Source: Rhodothermaceae bacterium | GTDB lineage: Bacteria > Bacteroidota > Rhodothermia > Rhodothermales > Bin80 | Reading direction: 5' to 3' | Assembly: GCA_009838195.1 (NCBI GenBank) | Contig: VXSC01000008.1 | Coordinates: 92,315-156,314 of the forward strand | DNA: 64,000 nucleotides | Part shown: positions 38,354-47,994 of the stretch, piece by piece | Numbering within the stretch: the stretch's first letter is position 1 | Layout: each line of letters begins with the position of its first letter | Notes under the pieces: generated by a model | Told to the model about the DNA's origin: nothing | Database searches by the model: none | What the model saw: only the letters and a program-made list of their open reading frames with translations | Made by a program: the position numbers and the translations under genes

Positions 38354-39370
38354 CTACGCACTCTCAGTAGGAACACTGAGGCCCAAATTCTCGCGTACGA
38401 CAGCCTTGATTGATTGGTACTCGTCGGGATTTTCTCTGAGCCAGTTCTTAGCATTATCACGTCCCTGACCAATTCGTGCATTTCCATAGCCATACCAGGA
38501 ACCGCTTTTGGTAATAAGACCAATATTCACCGCTAGGTCAACCAATTCCCCGACAGATGAAATCCCCTCTCCGTAAATGATATCAAACTCAGCGTTACGG
38601 AACGGAGGAGCCACTTTGTTCTTGATCACTTTGACACGCGTTCGGTTACCTATCACTTCGGTCGCACTCTTGATTGCACCAATCCTACGAATATCTAACC
38701 TGACTGAACTGTAAAACTTTAGGGCTTTTCCACCTGGCGTCGTCTCAGGGTTTCCGAACATCACCCCAATTTTTTCACGTAACTGATTAATAAAAACCAC
38801 AGCCACATTCGATCGGTTGATGATACCGGCCAACTTTCTTAGAGCTTGGCTCATAAGGCGAGCTTGCAAGCCAACGTGACTATCTCCCATATCCCCTTGA
38901 ATTTCGGCTGCAGGCACCAGAGCCGCCACCGAGTCAACTACAATGAGATCAAGCGCACCACTGCGCACCAGGGTTTCGCAAATATTTAATGCCTGTTCTC
39001 CTGTGTCGGGCTGCGATATGAGTAGCTGGTCAATATCTACACCTAATTGCTCGGCATAGGATGGATCGAACGCATGCTCAGCATCAATAAATGCGCATTG
39101 TCCTCCCAACTTCTGTGCCTCGGCAAGGCAATGTGTGGCCAATGTAGTCTTGCCCGACGATTCAGGACCAAAGATCTCAACGATTCGTCCACGGGGTATG
39201 CCACCTACACCTAGCGCAGCATCCAAAGCTATAGATCCGGTTGGGATAGCTTCCACCTGTACGGGGGGAGAATCCCCCATCCTCATGATGGATCCTTTGC
39301 CATGTTGTTTCTCAATCTCTTTGATTGCGAGGTTGAGAGCCCGCATTTTAGGGTCTTCTTTTGCACTCAT
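38354..39370 (-). CDS. recA: Recombinase RecA
   Basis: A 338-residue RecA with Walker A GPESSGKT at 68-75, the Walker B segment [14 protein letters not shown], the L1/L2 DNA-binding loops ([18 protein letters not shown] and [21 protein letters not shown]) and the C-terminal domain. The C-terminal acidic tail is short. It forms filaments on single-stranded DNA for strand exchange and triggers LexA self-cleavage. No SOS box was recognised upstream. Typical gene, normal length. Confidence 0.96.
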   Translation of the reverse strand: MSAKEDPKMRALNLAIKEIEKQHGKGSIMRMGDSPPVQVEAIPTGSIALDAALGVGGIPRGRIVEIFGPESSGKTTLATHCLAEAQKLGGQCAFIDAEHAFDPSYAEQLGVDIDQLLISQPDTGEQALNICETLVRSGALDLIVVDSVAALVPAAEIQGDMGDSHVGLQARLMSQALRKLAGIINRSNVAVVFINQLREKIGVMFGNPETTPGGKALKFYSSVRLDIRRIGAIKSATEVIGNRTRVKVIKNKVAPPFRNAEFDIIYGEGISSVGELVDLAVNIGLITKSGSWYGYGNARIGQGRDNAKNWLRENPDEYQSIKAVVRENLGLSVPTESA

Positions 39371-39694
39371 GATTACATTATTGCATTAGGCCGTTCAATG
39401 ATACAACACTTTGACCAAGTTTTTTACCTCCTTCTGCCACTATTTTGTAACGCACTCTCGAAAAACCTTGATGTATCGAGACCTAGGCTCCCAGAGACGC
39501 ATTTGGTGTTAGGTAGCTACTGCTTGTTTGGAGTCCCCATAACCAGGTATATCGGCGTAAAGTACGCAATTTCCATATGCACTGGTTAACTGGGTCAGGG
39601 CGGTTTTGAGGCGCTCTCCGTTGAAATGAAAAACGTAAATCATCGACGGATTCCTGAGGTGGTCATTACGCGAGACAAGCGGTTCTGACTCCAA
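39371..39694. other. Intergenic region between recA and cinA
   Basis: About 320 bp. The 61-codon minus-strand frame starting at 39694 directly after the cinA stop has no motif. Probably it carries the recA promoter; no palindrome resembling a known LexA site was identified. Confidence 0.35.
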
Positions 39695-40993
39695 TCAACC
39701 AATCTTTTCTGGTTGGTTTGAGGGGAAATCAATATTACTACTGCGGTTGCTTCGTTTGCGCAATGACTGAAGTACTATATTCAGGGCAGCAACCACACTC
39801 TTCTGCTTATTGCGATCACGATCCTGGCCAAATTGATGCTTAACAGCCCATGCTTCGTGGGCGTCCGCATACCCAATCCAGACCAGACCAACAGGCTTTC
39901 CTGCTGTTCCTCCCGAAGGCCCAGCAATCCCTGTCACAGATAACCCTATATCACTGCCAAAGCAAGTGCGCACTCCTTCCGCCATTTGCACAGCAACCGG
40001 TTCACTCACGGCACCGAATTGATCCAATATATCGACATCCACATCCAAGTGGTGCTGCTTTACGAGATTTGAATAAGCAATCACGCCCCCCATAACATAA
40101 TCAGAAGATCCTGGCACATCAGTTAACCGATCGAGTACCGAGCCACCGGTACAGCTCTCCGCGACGGCAATGGTCATTCCCTTATTCCTCAATAGACTTC
40201 CTAGAATACTTTCCAATGTATCGTCATCTTGGCCGAAGATGACTGACCCAAGTTTCGCTCTGATAAATTTTTCCGCAGCATCCAGACGCTCACCGGCATC
40301 ATTCCCCCTGATTGTTAACCTGACACGAACGCTGTAAGCTCCAGGCAGATACGCAATCTGAAGATCTGGCTCCAATAAATGAGATATAGATTCGATCTTG
40401 CTTTGAAGAAGGGTCTCCCCTACTCCGGCAGTCTTGATTGTACGCTGAGCAATCTCTGCACGACCATCCATCTGCATGATTCGAGGGATTACATGATCAG
40501 AAAAAATAGCTTTCATCTCATGAGGAACCCCTGGAAGAAGAACCACCACACTCCCATTTGCTCCTCTGTGCCATAGACCGGGAGCTGTGCCCTTGGAATT
40601 TGGTAGTATCTCGAAACCACCTGGGACACTCGCAACTCGCTCCGAACCACTTGGTACAGAGCGTCCGAGGGATGCGAAGTGACGTTCAATTGCAGCCAAG
40701 ATTGTGGGATCTACCGTGAGAGGGGAACCGGTAAATGCTGCAGCGGCCTCTCTCGTAAGGTCATCAGGAGTAGGGCCAAGGCCTCCAGTTACCAAAGTGA
40801 GATCACAGCGACGCACACCATCCTCGATCGCAGCTTTTATTGCTTCTTGATCGTCGGCAACTGTTAGCGAATACGAAACGGAAATCCCCAAACGAGTCAA
40901 CTCTGCCGCAAGATAAGACGCATTGGTATCCACCACCTGCCCTACTAGAAGCTCATCTCCTACTGTTACAATACTTGCGATGAGCTGTGTCAC
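39695..40993 (-). CDS. cinA: CinA-family nicotinamide-nucleotide amidohydrolase / competence-damage protein
   Basis: A 432-residue two-domain CinA. N-terminal MoaB/MogA-like domain (VGDELLVGQVVDTNASYLA, TLVTGGLGPTPDDLTREAAA) and C-terminal deamidase domain (MTIAVAESCTGGSVLDRLTDVPGSS, VTGIAGPSGGTAGKPVGLVW). CinA recycles NAD by deamidating NMN and has ADP-ribose pyrophosphatase activity in several species. It starts 9 bp after pyrE on the minus strand and closes a pgsA-pyrE-cinA cluster. cinA and recA are commonly linked in other bacteria, as here. Confidence 0.9.
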   Translation of the reverse strand: MTQLIASIVTVGDELLVGQVVDTNASYLAAELTRLGISVSYSLTVADDQEAIKAAIEDGVRRCDLTLVTGGLGPTPDDLTREAAAAFTGSPLTVDPTILAAIERHFASLGRSVPSGSERVASVPGGFEILPNSKGTAPGLWHRGANGSVVVLLPGVPHEMKAIFSDHVIPRIMQMDGRAEIAQRTIKTAGVGETLLQSKIESISHLLEPDLQIAYLPGAYSVRVRLTIRGNDAGERLDAAEKFIRAKLGSVIFGQDDDTLESILGSLLRNKGMTIAVAESCTGGSVLDRLTDVPGSSDYVMGGVIAYSNLVKQHHLDVDVDILDQFGAVSEPVAVQMAEGVRTCFGSDIGLSVTGIAGPSGGTAGKPVGLVWIGYADAHEAWAVKHQFGQDRDRNKQKSVVAALNIVLQSLRKRSNRSSNIDFPSNQPEKIG

Positions 40994-41002
40994 CTCAACC
41001 TC

Positions 41003-41656
41003 TCAGTGTTTTAGCGTCCACGCTTGATAATCACTGCGCCACTCCAGAAGAGAATCCCGCAATTCGGAAGTTATATGCCCGGTCTCGAATGCAACTTTTA
41101 ACAAGGCATCAAAATCAGACAGAGTCTCCAGCGGAGCCCCCTTCTTTTGGAATAATTCTGCCACTCCTTCCAGGTTGTATGTAAAGATCGCCAAGGTGAC
41201 AACCGGCATTGAGCCAGTGGCTTTTTGTATAGCTTCGGCAGCCTGGATTGACGAGAGACCAGTAGCCACGAGGTCCTCAATCAACAAGACCTTGCTGGTT
41301 TCCGGTAGATAGCCTTCAATCTGATTCTGATGTCCATGGCCTTTGGGCTCCGGTCGAACATAGATTAGAGGCAAAGAAAGGCGCTCAGCTATCCATGCCG
41401 CGTGGGCAATACCAGCTGTTGCCACACCTGCAACGCGATCAAAATCATACTTTGAAGCCTTTTCGATAAACCCGTCCGTCAGCATTCGTCGGATCTTGGG
41501 ATAGGAAAGCGTCAGGCGATTGTCGCAATAGAATGGAGACAGCATACCCGAAGACCAGACAAATGGCTTCCCTGAAGTAATTGCTATAGCCTTGATTCCG
41601 AGTAACTCTCGGGCCACTTCAAATGCAATTGACTCAGATTGATCACTCATTGGCAA
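41003..41656 (-). CDS. pyrE: Orotate phosphoribosyltransferase
   Basis: A 217-residue type I PRTase. The PRPP loop is KVLLIEDLVATGLSS (normally DDVxTxG), the flexible loop is RPEPKGHGHQNQIEG, and the N-terminal segment FVWSSGMLSPFYCDNR matches the orotate site. It makes OMP from orotate and PRPP in pyrimidine synthesis. The 5' end overlaps pgsA by 14 bp (41643-41656), so translation is coupled. Confidence 0.9.
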   Translation of the reverse strand: MPMSDQSESIAFEVARELLGIKAIAITSGKPFVWSSGMLSPFYCDNRLTLSYPKIRRMLTDGFIEKASKYDFDRVAGVATAGIAHAAWIAERLSLPLIYVRPEPKGHGHQNQIEGYLPETSKVLLIEDLVATGLSSIQAAEAIQKATGSMPVVTLAIFTYNLEGVAELFQKKGAPLETLSDFDALLKVAFETGHITSELRDSLLEWRSDYQAWTLKH

Positions 41657-42227
41657 TAGTCACGTTTTTTAGATATATGCGAATATAAGACAGTGCACTC
41701 AGGCAAGTTACAACAACGACCATTATCATGAATCCATACATGACGTTCCCTTTTAGAAATGCCTCGGCAAGCGCCTGTGTTTCAGGGAGATACTGCAACG
41801 TCAGTGTCAACAGGAACAGACCTAAATACGTCATTTGCAGGGCTGTCTTGGCCTTAGCAAATCGAATGGTTGGCAATGATCCTCCCGCAGATTCAGCAGT
41901 CATTCGCAGTCCTGTCACCAGTGCATCCCGTATTACGATCAACCCAACCGCCCACCAGGGTACCTGCTGTGGGTGGAGCCAAGCTAGTGCAACAAAGCCT
42001 CCCAGAACAAAAATTTTGTCTGCTATTGGGTCAAGATGTCGCCCCAGTCGACTTTGATTCTTTAGCGCCCGTGCAACGTATCCATCCGCGAAATCCGAAA
42101 CTGCCCCAAGAATAAAGAGCGTAAACGCAAGCGATGCAAATGAAAGAGTCTTCTGAAAAAGACAGAAAATCAGAAAAGGGGTTACTAGAATGCGAAATAC
42201 CGTGATGGCATTCGGAATGAATCGCAT
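41643..42227 (-). CDS. pgsA: CDP-diacylglycerol--glycerol-3-phosphate 3-phosphatidyltransferase
   Basis: A 194-residue membrane enzyme of the CDP-alcohol phosphotransferase family. The full signature D-G-x2-A-R-x8-G-x3-D-x3-D is present as DGYVARALKNQSRLGRHLDPIADK minus its centre spacing, with about five transmembrane segments. The start MRFIPNAITVFRILVTP matches the typical PgsA N-terminus (LPNxLTxxR). It makes phosphatidylglycerophosphate. First gene of the pgsA-pyrE-cinA cluster. Confidence 0.88.
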   Translation of the reverse strand: MRFIPNAITVFRILVTPFLIFCLFQKTLSFASLAFTLFILGAVSDFADGYVARALKNQSRLGRHLDPIADKIFVLGGFVALAWLHPQQVPWWAVGLIVIRDALVTGLRMTAESAGGSLPTIRFAKAKTALQMTYLGLFLLTLTLQYLPETQALAEAFLKGNVMYGFMIMVVVVTCLSALSYIRIYLKNVTIANE

Positions 42228-42362
42228 GACATAACAATACAGGCAGAATCATTCTACCGTAACTATGACAGTGCGTTCATCGACTGACAGTTGCATAAAT
42301 GTCCCATGATCTGCCATTCTGTCCGATGTGATCGGTCGGCAGGATTATTGCCCAATTAGTAA

Positions 42363-42390
42363 TTGTCTTTTGAACATAACCTTTTAATAA
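42363..42390 (+). promoter_or_regulatory. Possible sigma-70-type promoter of dnaK
   Basis: TTGTCT (42363-42368) and TAATAA (42385-42390) with a 16-base spacer lie 17 bases before the dnaK ATG, with AAGGGAA as the ribosome site. No CIRCE inverted repeat is seen, so HrcA control is not indicated. A weak, pattern-based call. Confidence 0.3.
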
Positions 42391-42407
42391 AAAACCACAA
42401 GGGAAAT

Positions 42408-44333
42408 ATGAGTAAGATTATCGGAATCGACCTTGGTACAACGAACTCGGTTGTCTCGGTATTGGAAGGCGGTGAGCCTAAAGTGATTGAAAACGCGGAA
42501 GGCGGTCGTACAACCCCGTCCGTGGTCGCTTTTAAGAAAGACGGTGAGCGTCTCGCTGGTGGACCGGCCAAACGCCAGGCCGTGACGAACGCGGAGAACA
42601 CCGTTTTCTCCATCAAGCGCTTTATGGGCCGCGCCTACGATGAGGTGCCCGGCGAACTTAAAACAGTTCCATACAAGGTTGAGAAAGGCGAGAACGGAAC
42701 CGCGCGTGTACGTATTGACGACAAGCTGTACTCGCCCCAGGAAATTTCAGCGATGATTCTGCAGAAGCTTAAAAGCACTGCAGAAGACTATCTGGGAGAA
42801 AAAGTCACCGAGGCCGTGATTACAGTACCCGCCTACTATAACGATGCCCAGCGCAAAGCGACCAAAGAAGCAGGGAAAATTGCCGGCTTGGAGGTTCGCC
42901 GGATCATTAACGAGCCGACGGCAGCCGCACTTGCATATGGCCTGGGCAAACAGGATAAAGATCGTACAATCGCCGTCTATGACCTTGGTGGAGGCACCTA
43001 CGACATCTCAATCTTGGACCTCGGCGGTGGCGTGTTTGAAGTAAAGTCAACCAACGGGGATACCCACCTTGGTGGTGATGACTTTGACCATAAACTGATT
43101 GATTACCTCGCGGACGAATTTCAAAAGTCTGAAGGTGTCGACTTGCGTGCCGACAAAATGGCATTGCAACGGTTGAAAGAAGCTGCCGAGAAAGCCAAAA
43201 CAGAGCTTTCCAGTAGTAGCGAAACCTCCATCAATCTGCCATTCATTACTGCGACGGCGGACGGTCCCAAGCACCTGACCACCACACTGTCGAGAGCAAA
43301 ATTTGAGCAGTTGATCGGTAACCTGGTGCAACGTACAGTTGCCCCAATGAAGCAAGCGCTCGAGGATGCCAAGCTTACGCGTGATCAGATTGATGAAGTC
43401 ATCCTGGTTGGTGGTTCTACGAGAATTCCACTCGTACAAAAAACGGTAGAGGAGTTCTTTGGCAAGGCGCCAAATAAATCGGTCAACCCCGATGAGGTCG
43501 TGGCCATGGGTGCAGCAATTCAGGGTGGTGTATTGTCTCAGGACATTGACGATGTTCTGTTGCTTGATGTAACTCCGCTCAACCTGGGGATCGAAACCCT
43601 TGGTGGTGTCATGACTGCGCTGATTGAGTCAAACACCACAATCCCGACACGGAAACAGGAAATATTTTCAACTGCATCGGATAACCAGCCTTCCGTTGAG
43701 ATCCATGTACTTCAGGGCAACCGGGACATGGCAGTCCATAACCGGACTATCGGCAAGTTTCATCTGGATGGTATTCCACCGGCAAGACGCGGAACTCCTC
43801 AAATCGAAGTTGCCTTCGATATTGATGCAGATGGCATCTTGAATGTGACCGCCAAGGACAAGGCGACAGGACGAGAGCAATCCATCCGGATTGAAGCATC
43901 CAGTGGACTTTCGGAGAGTGAGATTGAGCAAATGCGTCAGCAGGCAAAAGAGAATGCGGATGAAGACAAAAAACACCGGAAAGAGGTTGAGCTTCTTAAC
44001 CAGGCAGACAGTCTGATCTACACCTCCAAGAATAACCTCTCGGAGTATGGGGAAAAACTCTCCGAAGACAAGAAGGCAAAGATCACCGGAGCCCTCGAGC
44101 GACTGGAGAGTCTGCACGAAGCCAAAAACTTCGATGAACTGGAAAGTGGTATTGAGCAGTTAAGTGAGGCTTGGGCTGCTGCCAGTGAGGAGATGTATGC
44201 AGCGCAGCAAGCTGCGGCGCAGGATGAAGCGGCTTCAGGGGAGCCGTCTGCAAACGGTCAGGCATCAGCAGACGATGTGATTGATGATGCTGATTTTGAG
44301 ATCGTTGATGAGGAGGAGCCGGAAGGTAAATAA
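42408..44333 (+). CDS. dnaK: Hsp70 chaperone DnaK
   Basis: The ATG at 42408 gives 641 residues beginning [17 protein letters not shown]; the upstream in-frame extension has no support. Hsp70 signatures are intact: [38 protein letters not shown]. The substrate-binding domain ([16 protein letters not shown]) and lid follow, and the C-terminus is the acidic EEVD-like tail VDEEEPEGK. It folds and protects proteins with DnaJ and GrpE, which are not adjacent here. Upstream a divergent gap of 180 bp separates it from pgsA. Confidence 0.96.
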   Translation: MSKIIGIDLGTTNSVVSVLEGGEPKVIENAEGGRTTPSVVAFKKDGERLAGGPAKRQAVTNAENTVFSIKRFMGRAYDEVPGELKTVPYKVEKGENGTARVRIDDKLYSPQEISAMILQKLKSTAEDYLGEKVTEAVITVPAYYNDAQRKATKEAGKIAGLEVRRIINEPTAAALAYGLGKQDKDRTIAVYDLGGGTYDISILDLGGGVFEVKSTNGDTHLGGDDFDHKLIDYLADEFQKSEGVDLRADKMALQRLKEAAEKAKTELSSSSETSINLPFITATADGPKHLTTTLSRAKFEQLIGNLVQRTVAPMKQALEDAKLTRDQIDEVILVGGSTRIPLVQKTVEEFFGKAPNKSVNPDEVVAMGAAIQGGVLSQDIDDVLLLDVTPLNLGIETLGGVMTALIESNTTIPTRKQEIFSTASDNQPSVEIHVLQGNRDMAVHNRTIGKFHLDGIPPARRGTPQIEVAFDIDADGILNVTAKDKATGREQSIRIEASSGLSESEIEQMRQQAKENADEDKKHRKEVELLNQADSLIYTSKNNLSEYGEKLSEDKKAKITGALERLESLHEAKNFDELESGIEQLSEAWAAASEEMYAAQQAAAQDEAASGEPSANGQASADDVIDDADFEIVDEEEPEGK

Positions 44334-44341
44334 TCTCCCAC

Positions 44342-45145
44342 TCAATCAAGGTTAAACAGTCGCCGAGCGTTTGCGCAGGTAATCTCTGCCACCTCGGCAA
44401 CTGTGCAACCTTTGACCTCCGCAACCTTTTGGGCAACCAATGCCGTCCAGGCTGGCTCATTCCGCTTTCCTCGATGCGGAACGGGAGACATATAAGGCGC
44501 ATCGGTTTCCAGGACGATTTGGCTTAAGGGAATATCACGTATCATATCAGCCACACCTGAGTTCTTGAAGGTTACTGCGCCGCCGACTCCGATCAGAAAG
44601 CCCAATTCTGCCGCGGCTTCCGGGAGCCAATCCGGTCCGGTAAAGCAGTGAAAAATCCCTCGGGGACGGGCGTTGTCATTGGAAGGCAATTCACGCTCAA
44701 GTATCTGAACAGCATCACGATGCACCTGATCGCGATGCTGTTTATCTCTCAAGTGGATGATCAGTGGCAGATTTTTTTTCGCAGATAGCTGAATATGGCG
44801 GGCAAAGAATTCCGGCTGCCGCTCGTCGTAATACTTATCCCAGTAATAATCAAGCCCAGACTCCCCTACTGCAATCACATTCGGCTCATTGCATAAGCGG
44901 GTGATCTCATCAAAATCGTGATCCCCTGCCTCTGGAATGTGTGTTGGGTGAATGGCGGCCATCGCATAAATCCCTTCGTACCGTGCACACAGATCTAGCG
45001 CCTGATAGACCGATGGTACATCTACAGCAGGCAAAAGAATACGTTTTACTCCTGCCTCCTGTGCCCTCGATAGAACGACCTCCAGATCCTGCTGAAACCG
45101 ATTATCGTAGAGATGTGCGTGCGTATCTATCAACATTGGAATCAT
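44342..45145 (-). CDS. tatD: TatD-family metal-dependent DNase
   Basis: A 267-residue amidohydrolase-fold protein: metal motif DTHAHLY at the start, AIHPTHIPE, VGESGLDYYWD, LIIHLRDK, FHCFTG and the final LETDAPYMSPVPHRGKRNEP. TatD enzymes are Mg2+ 3'-5' exonucleases acting in DNA repair and RNA quality control. It converges on dnaK, with 8 bp between the stops. Confidence 0.9.
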   Translation of the reverse strand: MIPMLIDTHAHLYDNRFQQDLEVVLSRAQEAGVKRILLPAVDVPSVYQALDLCARYEGIYAMAAIHPTHIPEAGDHDFDEITRLCNEPNVIAVGESGLDYYWDKYYDERQPEFFARHIQLSAKKNLPLIIHLRDKQHRDQVHRDAVQILERELPSNDNARPRGIFHCFTGPDWLPEAAAELGFLIGVGGAVTFKNSGVADMIRDIPLSQIVLETDAPYMSPVPHRGKRNEPAWTALVAQKVAEVKGCTVAEVAEITCANARRLFNLD

Positions 45146-45619
45146 TCTGAAAATTCACTCTCACTGATTGCGACGACGATGTTCTACGAAAACTAGCCCG
45201 AAGTTTGGTGACCTCACCGGAGGTTAAGCTGATCTGCGACAAGATCCCCAGCATGGAAGATTTCCAGCCTTTCAAGCGTGAAATTAGTGAATAAATATTC
45301 ACCATCACGAATCCTTCACTTTCAAGATTTTTTTCGTATGTGGTGATGAAGGAAGCGGATCAATAAACGCTAACAATTTCACTCTCCAAGATCTGGACTA
45401 CGGGCGCTAATTGCGTAAATTGGGAGCCATTTGGCTAAAACGATGCAATAACGCGGCTTACCATTTGCGACAAACAGGATGATACTCCTATCTTGTCCGT
45501 TGCACCGTAGAGTTGCGAACAACCTGGAGATTTAGAAGGGAATCACAGCATAGCGAACGGGTTTGCTATCTTCTCCAGTGCTTAACTTATGCCCATCAAT
45601 AACCAAACTGATCAAAAAT
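45146..45619. other. Divergent intergenic region tatD / DoxX-esterase
   Basis: About 470 bp between divergent genes; promoters of both must lie here. The 45102-45308 minus-strand frame and the in-frame extension before 45620 show no coding features. No RNA gene or strong palindrome was recognised. Confidence 0.4.
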
Positions 45620-46906
45620 ATGATCTGGACTAAACTGAGCAAACACACCGACTTGGGACTGCTCATCTTTCGGATAGGGTTCGGCTTTGGTATGCTGATC
45701 TTCCACGGCTGGGGTAAATTAGTGGGAGGCCCTGAAGCCTGGAATTCCGTCGGCCAATCTATGGAGAACTTTGGAATCGGCTTTGGGCATACCTTCTTTG
45801 GATTTATGGCTGCTTTTGCCGAGTCGATCGGAGCCATCTGTATCATTCTCGGGCTCTTCTATCGCCCCGCAGTCGCAATACTTGGATTCACTATGCTTGT
45901 CGCAACCCTGACACATGTCATCTCTGGGTCAGGTAGTCCAGCACATGCTTTCAAGAATTTCTTTGTCTGCGCAGGTAAGTTCCTGATTGGCCCAGGAAAA
46001 TACAGCCTCGATCACAAGCTCTCTGGAAAAGTTGTGGGAGGTACCGCAATATTCGCGCTACTTTTTGTGGTGATCCCAGGTAGTGCCTTTGCACAGCACA
46101 GTACCGTCCATGATGAACTTACGATGCAAAGTGAAATTCTGGATTCGGAACGGAAATTTGCAGTCTACCTTCCACCCGATTACCACACAAGTGAACGTAG
46201 CTATCCAGCACTGTACTTATTGCATGGCGCCGGAGATGATCAGACCGGATGGATTCAGTTCGGCGAGGTCCGGCATATCGCAGACAAGGCCATTCGGGAA
46301 GGGAAGGCAACCCCTATGATCATCGTCATGCCGGATGCGAATACGGGAGTTCGAGGATATTTCAATGACGTGACCAACTCATGGCGCTATGAGGATTTCT
46401 TCTTTGAAGAACTGATCCCCCATGTAGAAGAGCGGTTTCGGATTAAACCCAAGAAACGCTATCGCGCCGTTGCTGGCCTCTCCATGGGCGGAGGAGGCTC
46501 ATTTATTTATGCACTCCGCCGCCCCGAACTTTTTTCTTCTGCTGCCCCACTGAGCGCATGGGTTGGACCGAGTTCTGCTGAGGAATACAAGAGTACGATG
46601 GAGCGCTGGGGCAACGATCTGTCGGGCATCTCAGATGATGCAATTGAGGAATATGTCAAACGACACAATGCTGTCGAGTTGATCCGTACGTTACCAGAAG
46701 ATGGGCTGCGGTCTGTTCGGTGGTTTATAGATTGCGGAGATGATGATTTTCTGTACGAAGGTAACTCGCTTGCGCATATTGAGCTGCGAAAACGTAGAAT
46801 TCCACATGAGTTTCGTATTCGGGACGGTGGACACACATGGACCTACTGGCGTGACAGCCTTCCAGTTGTCCTTCACTTTGTCTCTCAAGCATTCCATCAG
46901 TACTGA
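45620..46906 (+). CDS. DoxX membrane domain fused to a secreted esterase (EstD/S-formylglutathione-hydrolase-like)
   Basis: The ATG at 45620 gives 428 residues. Residues 10-130 are a DoxX-type four-helix domain (LGLLIFRIGFGFGMLIFHGWGK, HALKN-like HAFKNFFVCAG, IGPGKYSLD). Residues 139-159 are a further hydrophobic segment ending AFAQH, like a signal peptide. From about 165 an alpha/beta-hydrolase of the putative esterase family follows: LLHGAGDD, nucleophile elbow GLSMGG (Ser288), DCGDDD and GGHTW. Normally these are separate proteins. The layout puts the esterase outside the inner membrane, tethered unless cut at AFAQ. The joint may have come from gene fusion in frame. Confidence 0.8.
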   Translation: MIWTKLSKHTDLGLLIFRIGFGFGMLIFHGWGKLVGGPEAWNSVGQSMENFGIGFGHTFFGFMAAFAESIGAICIILGLFYRPAVAILGFTMLVATLTHVISGSGSPAHAFKNFFVCAGKFLIGPGKYSLDHKLSGKVVGGTAIFALLFVVIPGSAFAQHSTVHDELTMQSEILDSERKFAVYLPPDYHTSERSYPALYLLHGAGDDQTGWIQFGEVRHIADKAIREGKATPMIIVMPDANTGVRGYFNDVTNSWRYEDFFFEELIPHVEERFRIKPKKRYRAVAGLSMGGGGSFIYALRRPELFSSAAPLSAWVGPSSAEEYKSTMERWGNDLSGISDDAIEEYVKRHNAVELIRTLPEDGLRSVRWFIDCGDDDFLYEGNSLAHIELRKRRIPHEFRIRDGGHTWTYWRDSLPVVLHFVSQAFHQY

Positions 46907-46988
46907 TTCAGTGCGACGGTTAGCTGACAAATGGTGATTTGGTCATCTGAAACTCCTCTTATTTCGGGCACAGCATCACTTAATCTGC

Positions 46989-47978
46989 TTATTGTGTCCC
47001 ACTGAACAGACTTAAGAGCTCGGCAACGGTAATGTTGCCCATCTGTTGACTAAGTTTCGCATCGCGTATCGGGGCAATTGCCTCATCAAAGCGTCGCTTT
47101 TCGCTTTCTGAAAGATCAATAATGTGGACACCCGCCTCCTTTGCCATCCGCAAACCATTAGCACCTGAGCGAGCGAAGGCATCGGCTCCGGCCGTGGAGA
47201 GGGAGAGGTCCGCAACCTGATCTATCCATCCCTGTTCTTCTGGTGAAAGTGCTTCGTACACTCCCCGGTTCATTAACAGAGCGAATGGAAGTCCAGACAA
47301 AGGAAGCCAAGTCGTCAAGAAGTTAGCTGGCTCATGAAGCTGAAATGATTCAATTCCCGAAGGCGAAACCGCTACACCGTCGATGACGCCTGTTGTCAGA
47401 CTCTGATGAAGGACCGTAGCGGACTGCATGATGGCACTGGCACCGAGAGCTTCAATGTATGGGATGGCGCTGCGAGTTGAGACCCGGATCTTTAGTCCAT
47501 GCATGTCTTCAGGCGTCCGTACGGGTTTGTCGCGAGTAAGAAGCATCGGCGCATCATTGGACCAGAGTCCCAAAACCTTCGCTTCGTATTCCGCCTCCAA
47601 AATCGACCGGGCACGCTGCAAGGCCTCAGTGCATTCAATTGCGGTCTTGCAGACACCTGGAAAGCTGATGAGATCGGTCTTCGGGAAAAGATCAGCAGTA
47701 TAGGCAGGGATGATAAGAGCAATATCGGATACCCCGCTGAGCAAAATTGAGTACTGCGCTGGTGCCGACGAGTTCAGCGCTCCTGCGGGGTACTGCCGAA
47801 CAGTCAATTTTCCACCCGAAAACTTCTCCAGTTGCTGCGACAGTGGTGTAAACATGCCGTCATTTAGGACATGACCCGCCGACAAAAAATGCGCCAACGA
47901 CAATTCTCTGATCTCAGATTTTTCTCCACATCCACCCGTAAATAGAAGCACAAGCACCAAAATAAACCTGCGTCTCAT
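46989..47978 (-). CDS. dctP: TRAP transporter solute-binding lipoprotein DctP
   Basis: The ATG at 47978 (MRRRFILVLVLLFTGGC) gives 329 residues with a lipobox, so the binding protein is membrane-anchored. TRAP DctP features are LSLAHFLSAGH, a central GLKIRVSTRSAIPYIEALGAS (substrate Arg region RVST) and QSLTTGVIDGVAVSP. Binding proteins of this family carry carboxylates or related organic anions; the ligand is not determined. It is the last gene of the dctQ-dctM-permease-dctP set, 16 bp after the permease. A longer upstream start would remove the signal peptide from the N-terminus. Confidence 0.85.
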   Translation of the reverse strand: MRRRFILVLVLLFTGGCGEKSEIRELSLAHFLSAGHVLNDGMFTPLSQQLEKFSGGKLTVRQYPAGALNSSAPAQYSILLSGVSDIALIIPAYTADLFPKTDLISFPGVCKTAIECTEALQRARSILEAEYEAKVLGLWSNDAPMLLTRDKPVRTPEDMHGLKIRVSTRSAIPYIEALGASAIMQSATVLHQSLTTGVIDGVAVSPSGIESFQLHEPANFLTTWLPLSGLPFALLMNRGVYEALSPEEQGWIDQVADLSLSTAGADAFARSGANGLRMAKEAGVHIIDLSESEKRRFDEAIAPIRDAKLSQQMGNITVAELLSLFSGTQ

Positions 47979-47994
47979 ATCCGTTACTGTAAGT

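Noticed and set aside
38169..38468. Plus-strand 99-codon frame beside recA
   Set aside because: It overlaps recA for more than a third of its length and has no motif; probably a shadow of low stop density.
39509..39694. 61-codon frame directly after cinA
   Set aside because: No ribosome site, no recognisable family, and its position is explained by chance openness after the cinA stop.
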